Below are positions 30,531 through 41,756 of a stretch of 61,809 nt of DNA, piece by piece. The translations under genes were made by a program, and so were the position numbers. The first letter of the stretch is position 1. Each line of letters starts with the position of its first letter. The notes beneath the pieces are model-generated. The model had not been told where the DNA came from, did no database searches, and was given only the letters and a program-made list of their open reading frames with translations. This DNA comes from Paenarthrobacter nitroguajacolicus JCM 14115 (GTDB taxonomy: Bacteria > Actinomycetota > Actinomycetes > Actinomycetales > Micrococcaceae): NCBI GenBank assembly GCA_001313365.1, contig BBFS01000015.1, positions 1-61,809 on the forward strand, in the 5' to 3' direction.

Positions 30531-30566
30531 ACATCCCCCTTGGAACAGCGTCCAAGGGGGGGATGT
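30531..30566 (+). terminator. Hairpin after tRNA-Arg with unequal arms
   Basis: ACATCCCCCTTGGA (30531-30544) pairs with TCCAAGGGGGGGATGT (30551-30566) around ACAGCG. The left arm has five Cs and the right arm seven Gs, so the stem only closes if two Gs are surplus. Confidence 0.75.
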
Positions 30567-30598
30567 CCGCGTTAAAAGGCACTCACTCGTTAGCGCCC

Positions 30599-31045
30599 TT
30601 ACTCGAGAAATTCCTTGAGGTTTCGGAGCACCAACTCCCAGGTCGCGGTGGACTGCTCCACTTCCTCCACACTCGAATTGTTGCCTTGAATGATGGTCAC
30701 TCTTGTTCCGTCAGATTCGTCAGTCACGTTGTATTCCACAGTGTGGTGGTTCTCGGGAACGTCAGGGAGCCCCCCCGAGGATGGACTGTAATGAGTGGTC
30801 TTCAGCAACTTCGGAGGATCGAAAGCAAGGATGGTGCCTCTGTCCTGGTACAGCTTGCCGTTGTACTCGCCGGCGTACGTAATCTCATCGCCCACCCGCC
30901 ACGTCGTGGTGACATTGGTTCCCAGGAAATACTGCCGAATGAGGGCCGGATCAGTCAGGGCTTCCCATACCTTTTCAGGAGGGGGGGCAGCAATGGTGGT
31001 CGATGCGACCGCATCAGGTATTGGCCCGCTTGTTGGTCCACGCAT
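30599..31045 (-). CDS. SRPBCC/AHSA1 domain protein
   Basis: START-like hydrophobic-ligand-binding fold of about 148 residues in one intact frame. PEKVWEALTDPALIRQYFLG, TWRVGDEITYAGEYNGKLYQ, DFPP-type FDPPKLLKTTHYSPSSG and the C-terminal helix WELVLRNLKEFLE are typical of the AHSA1/polyketide cyclase group. Ligand and role unknown. ATG 31045. Two runs (near 30771 and 30981) add Gly/Pro without shifting frame. Confidence 0.88.
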   Translation of the reverse strand: MRGPTSGPIPDAVASTTIAAPPPEKVWEALTDPALIRQYFLGTNVTTTWRVGDEITYAGEYNGKLYQDRGTILAFDPPKLLKTTHYSPSSGGLPDVPENHHTVEYNVTDESDGTRVTIIQGNNSSVEEVEQSTATWELVLRNLKEFLE

Positions 31046-31190
31046 TATGCAACTCCACCTATCGATCTGCCTGAAACGTCACTTGGAAGCGCTAAACCCT
31101 AACTGGGAAAACGCTACGCCCGTCAGCACGCCCTGTGAATGGCGCTCGCAGGTGAATGGCGCACTCGTTTGTGGATGGCAGAATGGCTAG

Positions 31191-31688
31191 GTGATAAGCA
31201 GGCGAACCGCACAGGCATATGGCAGGGCAGCAGACGCATCGAAAGTCCGCGTAGCCGGGTTGTCGCTGATGATCGCGGCGGCATTGACGATCACCGCTTG
31301 CACGGCAACGCCACGTCATCCACCGTTCAGCCTGCGGTTACTCCCTCACCGTCCGCGAGTCCGGTGGCCACGGCCACCATTGATCCGGCTGTTGCAGCAA
31401 CCACCTCTGCCGTGGAGTCAACGCTGAAAACCCTGGTAGCCAGCAACCCCCAAGCCCGACCGCGAAACCCTGCGTGCGGCCCTGGTTGCTGCAGGCATCC
31501 CCCAACGCCAACGTAGAGGTGTCCGTGAGCCGTACGCCACGGGCCTTGACGTGGATGCGATGGAAGCCGCAGCGCTGACGGGGGGGAGAGCTGCATCATG
31601 GGGGCAGATCCGCGACGGCGGGGGGGTAGTGGTTACGGTGCTGCCGGTGCTGGCCACCGGAAAATGCTTCGTGGGAGACGCCCGCTAG
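31191..31688 (+). CDS. Secreted lipoprotein, DUF6993-like, frame broken
   Basis: An N-terminal signal VRVAGLSLMIAAALTITACT ends in a lipobox Cys. A Thr/Ser/Pro-rich linker (SPSASPVATATIDPAV) leads to a small domain ending in VVVTVLPVLATGKCFVGDAR, with SVSRTPTGLDVDAMEAAALTG before it. This resembles the actinobacterial DUF6993 family of unknown function. GTG 31191. Breaks near 31305, 31452 and 31525; G7 runs near 31581 and 31620. About 165 residues when repaired. Confidence 0.72.
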
Positions 31689-31744
31689 CTCCACCGCAGG
31701 GCTCGAATGTGAGTTATGTACGCCTACCCATTAGATTTAAGGGC

Positions 31745-33434
31745 ATGGCGGAATTCATTTACACGATGACCAAGGCTCGCAAGGCCGTTGGCGACAAACT
31801 TATTCTGGACGACGTCAGCATGTCGTTCTTCCCTGGCGCGAAGATCGGCGTCGTGGGTCCGAACGGTGCTGGTAAGTCCACCATCCTGAAGATCATGGCC
31901 GGACTGGACACCCCCGTCAAACGGCGAGGCCCGCCTGAGCCCCGGCTACACCGTGGGCATCCTCCTGCAGGAACCGCCGCTGAACGAGGAAAAGACCGTC
32001 CTGGGCAATGTCCAGGAGGGTGTTGGCGAGATCTACGGCAAGATCCAGCGCTTCAATGAGATCTCCGAAGAAATGGCCAACCCGGATGCGGACTACGAGA
32101 CGCTCCTGGACGAGATGGGCAAGCTTCAGGAAGCCATTGATGCTGCTGATGCCTGGGACATCGATTCCCAGCTCGAGCAGGCCATGGACGCACTGCGCTG
32201 CCCGCCGGCTGATTCCGATGTCACAGTCCTCTCCGGTGGTGAGCGCCGCCGCGTAGCACTGTGCAAGCTTCTCCTGCAGAAGCCCGACCTCCTGCTCCTT
32301 GATGAGCCCACCAACCACTTGGACGCTGAGAGCGTACTTTGGCTTGAGCAGCACCTGGCTCAGTACCCCCGGCGCTGTCCTTGCCGTGACCCACGACCGT
32401 TACTTCCTTGACCACGTGGCTGAATGGATCGCAGAAGTCGACCGCGGCCACCTCTACCCGTATGAGGCAACTACTCCACCTACCTGGAGAAGAAGAAAGC
32501 CCGCCTCGAGGTCCAGGGCAAGAAAGACGCGAAGCTCTCCAAGCGCCTTACCGAGGAACTTGAGTGGGTGCGCTCCAACGCCAAGGGCCGCCAGACCAAG
32601 TCCAAGGCCCGTCTGGCCCGCTACGAGGAAATGGCTGCCGAGGCCGAGCGCACCCGCAAGCTGGACTTCGAAGAGATCCAGATTCCGCCTGGACCGCGCC
32701 TGGGTTCTTTGGTCATCGAGGCCAAGAACCTGAAGAAGGGCTTCGACGATCGGGTGCTGATCGAAGACCTTTCCTTCTCGCTGCCCCCGCAACGGCATCG
32801 TCGGCGTCATTGGACCCAACGGTGTGGGTAAGTCCACGCTGTTCAAAACGATCGTCGGTATGGAGCCTTTGGACGATGGTGAGCTCAAAATCGGCGAGTC
32901 CGTGAAGATCTCCTACGTGGACCAGTCCCGTGGCGGCATCGATCCCAACAAGTCCCTGTGGGAAGTTGTCTCCGAAGGCCATGACTTCATCCAGGTCGGC
33001 CAGGTTGAAATGCCTTCGCGTGCCTACGTTTCGGCGTTTGGTTTCAAGGGACCGGACCAGCAGAAGAAGGCGGGTGTCCTCTCCGGTGGTGAGCGCAACC
33101 GCCTGAACCTGGCCCTGACACTCAAGCAGGGTGGCAACCTCCTGCTCCTTGACGAACCTACTAACGACCTCGACGTCGAAACCCTGAGCAGCCTTGAGAA
33201 CGCCCTTCTCGAGTTCCCGGCTGCGCCGTAGTGGTATCGCACGACCGTTGGTTCCTGGACCGGGTTGCGACCCACATCCTCGCCTACGAAGGTGACGACG
33301 AGAACCCCCCCTCCAAGTGGTACTGGTTCGAGGGCAACTTCGACTCCTACGAGGAGAACAAGGTGGAGCGCCTCGGCCCCCCCGATGCCGCAAAGCCGCA
33401 CCGGGTGACCCACCGCCGCCTGACGCGCGACTAG
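31745..33434 (+). CDS. ettA: ABC-F translation factor EttA, frame broken
   Basis: Energy-dependent translational throttle: a soluble twin-ATPase that binds the ribosomal E site. First Walker [20 protein letters not shown], signature [16 protein letters not shown], Walker [14 protein letters not shown]; second set [34 protein letters not shown] and [12 protein letters not shown]. The linker ([20 protein letters not shown]) and arm are intact in length. Four-base C runs read as five near 31915, 32367 and 32788, and a GGG reads GG near 32466; together with a break near 33228 they split the gene. ATG 31745. Confidence 0.95.
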
Positions 33435-33451
33435 TAGTAAGCCGCAAACAC

Positions 33452-33483
33452 AAGAGGCCGGTCCCAGTAGGGATCGGCCTCTT
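33452..33483. terminator. Bidirectional terminator between ettA and tesB
   Basis: AAGAGGCCGGTCCC and GGGATCGGCCTCTT form a near-perfect stem (one G-T) with a four-base loop, followed by GGCTTT. It serves the two convergent genes. Confidence 0.85.
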
Positions 33484-33498
33484 GGCTTTAAGGCAAGG

Positions 33499-34413
33499 CT
33501 ACGGAATCCGGACCATGCCTTCTTGGGCCACCGTGGCAACGTGCTGCCCGTCCCGGTTGAAGATGCGTCCCGTGGCGAGTCCCCCCTGGCACCCTGGGCA
33601 CTGGGGGGATTCCTGCACATACAGCATCCACTCGTCCACCCGCACGGGACGGTGCCACCACATGGCGTGATCGAGGCTGGCAACGCTCATGCCCGGCGTC
33701 ATCCAGGCCAGGCCGTGCTTACGGAGGATGGGTTCCAGCAGCGTGTAGTCGCTCGCGTACACCAAGGCGGCCCGGTGAAGGTTGGGGTCATCGGGAAGGG
33801 GGGCCCATGGTCTTCATCCAGACAGCATTGGTAGCTACATGATCGGTGGGTGGGGGACACGTAGAGCGCGGGGGTCGATGTGGCGGACGTCGAAGGGCCG
33901 CTCTGAAGACATGTGCCGTGCCATGGGGTGATCGTAGTGGGACAACAGCTCGGCGGTGCTGGGCAGGGTTTCCGGATCAGGGATGCCTCGGGCATCTGTG
34001 CCTGGTGGTCCAGGCCGCTGTCTTCCACTTGGAAGGAAGCGATCATTGAGAGAATCGGTACGCCGTCCTGGTAGGCATGTACTCGGCGGGCCGAGAAGGA
34101 CCGGCCATCCCGCAGCCTCTCCACACCGAAGGTGATGGGTTTGTTGGCATCACCCGGACGGAGAAAGTATCCGTGCATGGAGTGCGCCACCCTGTCCGGG
34201 TCAACGGTCCTCATGCCGGCCATCATGGACTGGGCCAGCACCTGGCCACCAAAAACGCGGTGCCTGGGTTGCTTTTGGGACGGCCCCCCCAGGAAAATGT
34301 CCTCGTTGGTGCGGGCTCCGTCAAAGTCACCAAGATCCAGCAGGCCAATCAGCACTTCCATGGGGGTCTTCTACGGGTGCCTCCACCTCGAGGCCAGCGT
34401 TCGTGTCAGTCAT
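33499..34413 (-). CDS. tesB: Acyl-CoA thioesterase II, frame broken
   Basis: Double-hotdog enzyme hydrolysing acyl-CoA to fatty acid and CoA. The first hotdog has FGGQVLAQSMMAGMRTVDPD, RVAHSMHGYFLRPGD and GRSFSARRVHAYQDG; the second has SLDHAMWWHRPVRVDEWMLY and GLATGRIFNRDGQHVATVAQEG, with the catalytic Asp in SLDHAMWWH. About 300 residues. ATG 34413. Breaks near 34366 (G run), 33985, 33830, 33808 and 33590-33610. Confidence 0.92.
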
Positions 34414-34483
34414 GGTTCGACTTTAGACGGCACCCCCCCAACCCCCCCTCTCAACCGGGGGACATGCCGGTAGAGTCGATGAT

Positions 34484-35159
34484 GTGACAGACGTCTTGAC
34501 CCAGTCCTTCCGCTTCGCCGATCCCCCCCGCGACCTCGCTGACCTGCGAACCTTCGTTACGCGGGCAAAGAGCATCGACGACGGCGCTATCCGCCTTCAG
34601 GCCACGGGCAATGTCCTGGCTGCCTACGTGTGTGTGCTGAGGCCCCGCATCCTGGGCGAATCAACCCCTACGATTCTTGGCCTGCGAACCATGGCCCTGG
34701 CAGAGCTGCGCAAGCCGACGTGACGGTGACGCTCGCGTCCGTTATGGACCGGCTGGCCCGCTCAGGGGGCCGAGGATGTGGAACTGCCCATCCCGCCGTC
34801 GACAGTTTCTGAATCCTGGGCGGGCGTTGGCGCGCCGCGGACCGGCTGGGAAGCCCAAGGAACAGTTCCCGACGCCGACCTCAAGTCTGCGGCGGAGGCC
34901 GGCATTGCGGAGGTGGCGGGCGTCATTCCCGCTTTGGCGGGTGCCGCAGTGGTCAACACAGCCAGGGCCGCAGTGTGGGGGCCGGGAACTACCCGGTCTG
35001 GACGGGTTGCCGGCAGGTGCGGCTTTCGCCGCTTTCGCTTTGGGTTTCCTGGGCGGGTCCGAGCAGAAGGTCTTCCGCAATGGCCGCTGGTTCCGCCTGA
35101 GCGGCCTTCGCGGCCATGTGCTGGTCCGGACCGGAGCAGGCCTGGGGCTCGGTTTCTAG
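34484..35159 (+). CDS. Conserved actinobacterial protein of unknown function, frame broken
   Basis: Repaired length about 225 residues: FRFADPPRDLADLRTFVTRA, a long Ala-rich middle (SWAGVGAPRTGWEAQG, IAEVAGVIPALAGAAVVNTA) and the end FRNGRWFRLSGLRGHVLVRT. Helical with one possible amphipathic or membrane-near segment (AAFAAFALGFLGG). I do not recognise a domain. GTG 34484. Breaks near 34710-34720, 34765 and 34980-34995. Convergent with the globin gene, stops four bases apart. Confidence 0.7.
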
Positions 35160-35162
35160 GAC

Positions 35163-35646
35163 CTAGGCCTCAGGGCCGGTCGAAGGGCTATTGACCATGG
35201 TCAGCGCTGCGCGCTCCATGTAGTCCCACAGCGTGCCTCATGCAACGGCGAGAGCTCCAAAGAGTCCACGGCCGTGCGCATATGAAACAACCAGCGGTCC
35301 TTGGCTTCGGGGGGGTCACCCGGAACGGCATATGGCGCATGCGCAACCGTGGGTGGCCGCGTTCTTCGCCGTAGGTGGTTGGACCGCCCCAGTATTGCTC
35401 CAGGAACATGAGGAAGCGGCGCTTTGCCGGTTCGAGGTCCTCTTCGGGTACATGGGTCGAAGCAACGGTCCGTGGCTACGCCGTCGTAAAAGACGTCGAT
35501 GAGCTTGACGAACGTCTCATGGCCGCCAATTGCCGCGTAGAAGCTGTCCGTGTAGGCGGGCTGGCTGAACGGATCGTTCTGCATCAGCTGGCGTCGGGGG
35601 GGCCCGCCTGCGGTGCTGGCGGTTGCCCACCTGCAGTGTTACTCAT
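35163..35646 (-). CDS. glbO: Truncated haemoglobin, group II (GlbO-like), frame broken
   Basis: Two-on-two globin binding haem; proposed oxygen/peroxide chemistry. [20 protein letters not shown] starts the fold, [20 protein letters not shown] holds the CD/E-region Tyr-Trp and the proximal His, and [20 protein letters not shown] has the G8 Trp typical of group II. The start ATG at 35646 (MSNTAGGQ...) overlaps the mscS stop by eight bases. Breaks near 35595 (G7), 35462, 35310 (G7) and 35230. About 155 residues. Confidence 0.88.
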
Positions 35647-36337
35647 TGGACTTCTCCTCGGCTTTGGTGACGCGCGGTGAGCCTGCTGTGACGGGCGCAG
35701 CTGCAGCGCCTGGTTCGTCGCTGGTGTCAGGTGTCTCCAGCGGTACGTAGTCGCCCTGCGAACGGTTGCCCACGCGGAGGATTTCGCCGTTGCGAAGGTA
35801 CCAGATGGCGCCGTCTTCAGCGCGGACCCGGGTAATGCGCAGGCCCACCGATTCAACGGTACCAATGACTTCGCTGGTAACGATCACGTCGCCGATTCCG
35901 TATTGGTCCTCAATGGTGATGAAGATTCCCGCGAGGAAGTCGCGGATCAACTGCTGGGCGCCGAAACCGATGGCAACACCGAGGATGCCCACGCTGGTCA
36001 GGAGCGGAGCGACGTCCACGTTCATGTATTTGAGGACGTAGATGATCACGATCACCACCACCACAACGCTTACAAGGCTTGTCAGCAACGAGCCGATGGT
36101 CTCGGCGCGCTGGGAGCGTCGTTCATGGTCCAATGCACGGATTGCGGGTTGCACCCACTTGAAGTGCGGCTTCTTGAAGAAAGAACTGCCCGCCGAGACT
36201 CGTCGCGTAATGCGCAGGATGATGAACCGAGCCACGATCCACACAGCCAGGCCTACGCCCACTGTGATGAGGATCGACATGAGGTCGATTTTTTCGGGTT
36301 CGATGTTGATGGTTTCCGCCAGGGGGATGGAGGTCAA
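35639..36337 (-). CDS. Small mechanosensitive channel (MscS family)
   Basis: Membrane channel opening under hypo-osmotic stress. Helices near residues 18-38, 68-88 and the pore helix NVDVAPLLTSVGILGVAIGF are followed by GAQQLIRDFLAGIFITIEDQ and the beta-domain segment GDVIVTSEVIGTVESVGLRI. The C-terminal tail is Pro/Ala-rich. The frame is intact over 232 residues with no G7 run. ATG 36337. Its stop overlaps the globin start (ATGAGTAA), so both are translated from one message. Confidence 0.92.
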   Translation of the reverse strand: MTSIPLAETINIEPEKIDLMSILITVGVGLAVWIVARFIILRITRRVSAGSSFFKKPHFKWVQPAIRALDHERRSQRAETIGSLLTSLVSVVVVVIVIIYVLKYMNVDVAPLLTSVGILGVAIGFGAQQLIRDFLAGIFITIEDQYGIGDVIVTSEVIGTVESVGLRITRVRAEDGAIWYLRNGEILRVGNRSQGDYVPLETPDTSDEPGAAAAPVTAGSPRVTKAEEKSNE

Positions 36338-36424
36338 GGTGGAATAGCTCCTTGTCGTCGGCCCGTGTTCGCCGGGCGCGGAACACTCTGTCCACCTACA
36401 ACCCTAGCGCCGTAGCGTGACGGT

Positions 36425-37420
36425 ATGCGCATCCTGGTCTTGGGCGGTACCGCCTTCTTGTCAGCAGAAATCGCCCGGCAGGCTGTTGAAGCCGGGCATG
36501 AGGTCACCTGTTTGGCGCGCGGCAGTTCAACAAGCCCGCCCGACGGCGTCACTTGGGTCAGGAGCGACCGCGCGGCGGGTGCAACGGCCTTCGCGGAGAT
36601 CGACGGACGCTGGGACGAAGTGGTGGATGTCTCCCGGGATCCGGTACAGGCGCGTGTGGCACTGGACGTGTTGGGCCCTTCGGCCGCTCATTGGACCTTT
36701 GTTTCAAGTTGCTCCGTGTACGCGGACCACTCAATGCCTGACGCGGATGAGAATGCGGCCCTCTTGGAGCCCTTGCCTGAAGGCCAGGCAGGCACCCCGG
36801 AAACGTATGGAGAGTCCAAGTCGGCGATCGAGCAAATGACGCTTGCCGCTGTGGGGGGGAAAAGGCGCATATCGTCCGGGCGGGACTCATTGGCGGAGCG
36901 GGGGGGACGGCACCGACAGATACGGTTATTGGCCTGCCCGATTCGCTGCGAACACTGACACGGTACTGGTCCCGGACATCCCGGACGACGCCACGCAGAT
37001 CATTGATGTCCGGGACCTTGCGGCGTGGATCCTGCAGTCCGCGGAGGAAGGGCTGACGGGAATTTACAACGCCTTGGGAGAGGTAGTGCGGTTCGAGGAC
37101 TACATCGTCGAGTCCCAGCGGGCGGTTGGAACCCCGGACGTCGTCGTGCCTGACGTGGATTGGCTCGTGCAGCACGGTGTCGAGTACTGGTCCGGCCCGG
37201 ATTCCCTGCCTCTGTGGCTCCCGTCAGGCCATGACGGCTTTCAGGCGCGGAGCAACCGGGCGGCACGTGAGCGCGGAATGGTCCTGCGGCCGTGGCAGGA
37301 AACCCTGGCGGCCACGCTCGAGGATGAACGGCGCGAGGCCTGGACAGGGAACGAAAAGCCGGCCTGAGCCGTGAAACGGAACAAAGGCTGGTGGCACTCT
37401 GGCAGCTCGAACAGCGTTAG
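36425..37420 (+). CDS. NAD-dependent epimerase/dehydratase-like protein, frame broken
   Basis: Extended SDR of about 330 residues. MRILVLGGTAFLSAEIARQA binds NAD, FVSSCSVYADHSMPDADENA lies at the Ser position, and ETYGESKSAIEQMTLAA gives YxxxK. IIDVRDLAAWILQSAEEGLT and an AGLSRETEQRLVALWQLEQR tail match the isoflavone-reductase-like group common in actinobacteria. Breaks near 36858 (G7), 36900 and about 37360; the last hides the true end, which reaches 37420 and overlaps the OsmC stop. Substrate unknown. Confidence 0.83.
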
Positions 37421-37895
37421 GCTGCTGCCGCCGTCGTGATCGGTTCGTGGAGTACCGGGAAGTTGACGCTGCGGGCGATGAAGCAGACCTGGTTGGCTTC
37501 ATGGTGAAGCTGCGGGACCAAGCTTTCGTGGGCGGGATCGGCAATGATGACGTGAGGCTTCAGGGTGACGCTTTCGAACTGCCCGCTGCCGTCCCGGTTG
37601 AGCTTCATAAGCCTTCGGCGTTGTCCTCGTAGCCGGTAACTACCACCCCATGCTTGACGGCCACGTGCAGGAAGGACAACATATGGCATTGCGAGAGGGC
37701 CGCAAGTAACAACTGTTCCGGGTTGTAGCGTGTCCGGTCGCCGTGGAACGTCGGATCTGCTGAGCCCTTCAAGGTGGGCAAGCCACTGATTTCGACGTCG
37801 TGGTCCCTTGAATATCCCCGGTAGCTGGCCGTGCCTTCGCCGAGGTTTCCGGTCCAGCGGACGGTCAGTGCGTAATGGTGTTCGTGGAGGCCCAT
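37417..37895 (-). CDS. OsmC/Ohr-family peroxiredoxin-like protein, one break
   Basis: OsmC-fold thiol protein. HHYALTVRWTGNLGEGTASY, NPEQLLLAALSQCHMLSFLH with the peroxidatic Cys, VVTGYEDNAEG, and after a break near 37605 the segment PQLHHEANQVCFIARSVNFP with the second Cys. About 158 residues. ATG 37895. Ends convergently inside the epimerase stop. Confidence 0.9.
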
Positions 37896-37956
37896 GCGGA
37901 CAGTTTAGCTTTGGGGGGGCCACAACCGTCCGCACGGGCCTCACGATCCTGCGGGC

Positions 37957-40536
37957 TTAGACGTCTGCTGCCCGTGCGCGCAGTGCCCGGGCTACGCTGT
38001 CCCGGTTTTCCAGCATCATGCGGCGCAGTGCTGCGCTCTCCTCCGGAAGACCGGCCAGGAACTGGTCCGTGCGATCCACTGTGGCCTGCGTGGTGAGCTG
38101 TGCCGGGTAGAGACCCACCACAATCTGCTGGGCCAGGGCGTGCGTTCGGTCCTCAACGATTCCAGGTACGGCCTCGAAGTACTTCTCCGCGAAAGGTTCC
38201 AACAACCCGGTGTCCACGACTCGCATGAAGCCGGCCACGGCTGAGGCTTGCAAGGCGTTGGAGAGTTCTCCTTTGACCACGATCGAGTCCCAGGCTGCTG
38301 CCTTGGCCTCCGGCGTGGGGGGGATGGCTGCTGTCGCCTGGGCTGCTGCATTTTGGCCGTTGGAAGTGTTGTCCCGGGAAAGCTCCTCGTCGATCCGGGC
38401 CTGGCCCTGCCGGCCGCCGGCAACAAGGGCCGTCAGCAGTTCCCAACGCATGTCTTGGTCGATGCTGAGTCCTTCGAGGGTCTCCGTACCGTCCAAAAGG
38501 GCCTGAAGACGGTCGAACTGTCCGCCACTGCGGGCCAGCTGGGCATACGACTTGGCGAACTGCAGCTGGGCATCCGAACCTGCGACAGCTGCCGATGCGA
38601 GCTCCCACAACTTGTCCGCAGCCGCGGTCGTTGAGTCAAGCTTGTGATCGGCGGCCACGAAATAGGTCAAGGTGGTGGCGAGCTGGCGCAGCTGGACCAG
38701 GATCACGGAGGAGTCTGTTTCCGAGGCGATGTTCGCCAGGATCAGTTCTACGTAGCCGCGGGCCGGGGGGGTTTCGCCGTCGCGGGCGGCGTCCCAGGCC
38801 GAACCCCACACCAATGTGCGGGGGGGCAGCTGGTGGCGAAGTCCTTCAGGTGGGCTTTGGCGGTGGCAAGGGAGTGCTCATCGAGGCGGACCTTGGCATA
38901 CGCGAGGTCGTCGTCGTTCAACAGGATCAGGTCCGGCCGGGCTTTGCCAACCAAGGCAGGTACCTCGGTACGGGGGGGCCATCGACGTCGAGTTCCTCGC
39001 GGTGGGTCCGCTCCAGCTTGCCTTCGCCCGAGAGCGAGTAGAAGCCAACGGCCAGGCGGTGCGGGCGGAGCGTGGGCTGTTCGTCGATCGCGGTCTGCAG
39101 GATCGCGAAATCGGTAATGTTGCCGTCCGCGGCAACGGTCAGCTCCGGGGCGAGGGTGTTCACACCGGCAGTTTCGAGCCAGAGCTTGCCCCCCCACGCG
39201 TCCAGGTCGCGGCCGGACGCAGCTTCGAGCTCCACCATGAGGTCCGCGAGTTCGGTGTTTTTCCAAGCGTGCTTGGCGAAGTACGTGCGGACGCCTGCCA
39301 TGAACTGTTCAGGTCCCACCCAGCCACCAACTGTCGTAGCACAGAGGCGCCCTTGGCGTAGGTGATGCCGTCGAAGTTCACCTCGACGTCTTCGAGGTTG
39401 TTGATCTCGGCGAAGATCGGATGCGTGGTGGGCAACTGGTCCTGCTTGTAGGCCCAGGACTTTTCCACGGAGCGAACGTGGTCCAGGCCCGGTCAAATTC
39501 GGTGTTCTCTACGGCGGCCAGGTGAGACATGTATTCGGCAAAGGATTCGTTGAGCCAGAGGTCGTTCCACCAACGCATGGTTACCAGGTCCCCCCCGAAC
39601 ACATGTGCGCCAGCTCGTGCAGGACCGTGATGGCGCGCCGCTCAATCTGTGCACCCGTGACCTTTCCACGGAAAACGTAGCCTTCCAGGATGGTCACGGC
39701 ACCGGCATTCTCCATGGCTCCGGCATTGAACTCCGGGACGAAGAGCTGGTCGTACTTCTCGAACGGGTACGGGAACCCGAATTGTGCCTCGAAGAACTCG
39801 AAGCCTTGGCGGGTCAGTTCAAAGATGTTGTCCGCGTCGAGGTACTGCATGAGTGACTTGCGGGCAAATACTCCCAGCGGGATGACGCGGCCATCTGAGC
39901 TGGTGACCTCGGAGCGGACTGACTGGTACGGTCCGGCAATCAAGGCGGTGACGTAGGAAGACAGTCGGGGGCGTGGGGGCAAATTTCCACACCGAACGTG
40001 CGGTGCCGTCATCGGCGCCAGGGGGCTTCAATGGGAACCGGCGTGGGGGAGTTGGAGATCACGTCCCAATGCGAAGGAGCGGTGACGGTAAACGTGAAGC
40101 TGGCTTTCAGGTCGGGCTGTTCAAAGACGGCGAACATGCGCCTGGAGTCAGGAACTTCGAACTGGGTGTAGAGGTAAACCTCACCATCAACAGGGTCAAC
40201 GAATCTGTGGAGTCCCTCACCGGTGTTCATGTAGGGAGCGTCTGCCACCACCACGAGTTCGTTGTCTGCTGACAGATCCGGGAGCTGGATGCGGACGCCG
40301 TCAGAGACCTCAGCGGGGGGGTTCAGCTCGGTGCCGTTGAGCGTCACGCTGTGGACCGCTGCGGTGATGGCATCGATGAACGTGGACGATCCGGGCTCCG
40401 CGGAAAACTTCACAACTGTGGTGGAGCCGAAGGTCTCTGCTCCCTGGGTCAGGTCCAGGGTGACGTTGTACGACTCGACGTTGAGTAGTTCGGCGCGCGT
40501 GGCGGCTTCATCGCGCGTAAGATTCAGGCCTGGCAA
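37957..40536 (-). CDS. pepN: Aminopeptidase N, frame broken
   Basis: M1 zinc aminopeptidase of about 855 residues. The exopeptidase motif [12 protein letters not shown], zinc motif HELAHMWFGD (after repair) with [11 protein letters not shown], catalytic Tyr region [14 protein letters not shown] and a long ERAP1-like helical C-terminus are present. The TTG start at 40536 is preceded by CCGGAGG. Breaks near 40020, 39978, 39600 (lost G plus G7 run), 39470, 39318, 38980 and 38822. G7 runs also add residues near 40315, 39190 and 38768. Confidence 0.93.
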
Positions 40537-40667
40537 GTGGTGCCTCCGGAGATTTGGGATGGCCGGCCCGTCATGGCCGGTCGCTGGTGTGAAGTCATTC
40601 TTTCACTCCACGCCGTGAAGGCAAGGAGCGGGCACCACAGTGTCGCGCCACGGAGTAGCGTTGGATT

Positions 40668-41678
40668 ATGGCATCGTTCCGGGACACCCTCGATTTCCGC
40701 GCACTGAGGTTTGCGGTCGCCTTTCCGTTGCTGCTCGCCGTCGGGTTTGTCGTGTGCGCCCAGATGCTGCGCAACGACTCCCAAACCCGGTCGCCGTTAT
40801 GTGGAGCGCCGACGGCGGCTCTTCCTTCGCTCCTTTCGGCGCCTACGTGGCAGGCGGCGCTGCCCTTATCACCTTCTGCGGTTGGGCAGTCCTCCTCCAA
40901 GCGGTGTCGATTTCCCGGCCGGTGGTCATGCGCCGCGTCATGATGGGTGTGGGCCTCATGGTCAGCCTTTTCATCACCACCGTGTTGGCTGCAGGTCTGG
41001 TCGGCCAGACCGGACTGGCGGACGCGCGCGAGTCCCACGTTGATCCGATCGTGCTGGCCATGGGCAGCGGAGCCGCTGTGGCGCTGGGCGTCGTCATGAT
41101 GTTCGCCTTTAATCCGGACCCTCGTTGGACCAGGGAAGATGACGTTGCGCTCGAAGAAGAGTTGAGACTTCTCGAAGATCCCGATCTCGCCCGCGACACG
41201 CTCCGGCTGTGGGTGCATGCCCGGAGTTCCGTTTTCGTCATGATCATAGTCTCGGCACTGTTCCCCCCGCTGCGCTGATAGCCGTGGCAGTTCCATGGCT
41301 GGGTGCTTGGTAGCAGCGGCGGCCTCATCGGCGCAGGTTTCCTGTTCGCACGGGTGCGGGCGGACAGGGGGAGGGTTGCAGGTATTCGCCGGCGGGATCG
41401 TCCGCGTCCTGACCGTCCCCCCCGCCGTCGACATCGCTGGGGCAGCCCCCCCTGCGGACGTAAAGGCGGCAGATTATGGTGGGTGGGGCTGGCGGCACCA
41501 TGACGACGCGACAGCGATGCTCGTCAGCAGTGGCCCGGCCGTCGTCGTAAGGAAACTCAACGGAGGCCGCGTGGCACTTAGCGCAGGGACCCAGGCTTCC
41601 GCAGACAAGCTGGCCGGTGTTCTCAACAGGGCGGCGCATCGCGCCCATGGCGACGGGCAGGCCCAACAACCCGGGTAG
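40668..41678 (+). CDS. Conserved membrane protein, unknown, frame broken
   Basis: Repaired protein of about 330 residues. Helices are visible at ALRFAVAFPLLLAVGFVVCA, AYVAGGAALITFCGWAVLLQ, MMGVGLMVSLFITTVLAAGL, VLAMGSGAAVALGVVMMFAF, VFVMIIVSALFPAALIAV and WLGALVAAAALIGAGFLFAR. A hydrophilic domain ends VALSAGTQASADKLAGVLN. Resembles small Micrococcales DUF-type membrane proteins; I cannot name it. ATG 40668. Breaks near 40790, 41265 and 41370. Confidence 0.72.
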
Positions 41679-41756
41679 CGGTACCTAGGTAGCGCATCCC
41701 TCAACGCCGCGCCCGGCCATATGCCGTACCCGCGCGCCAGAAAGAATGGACTTCCT

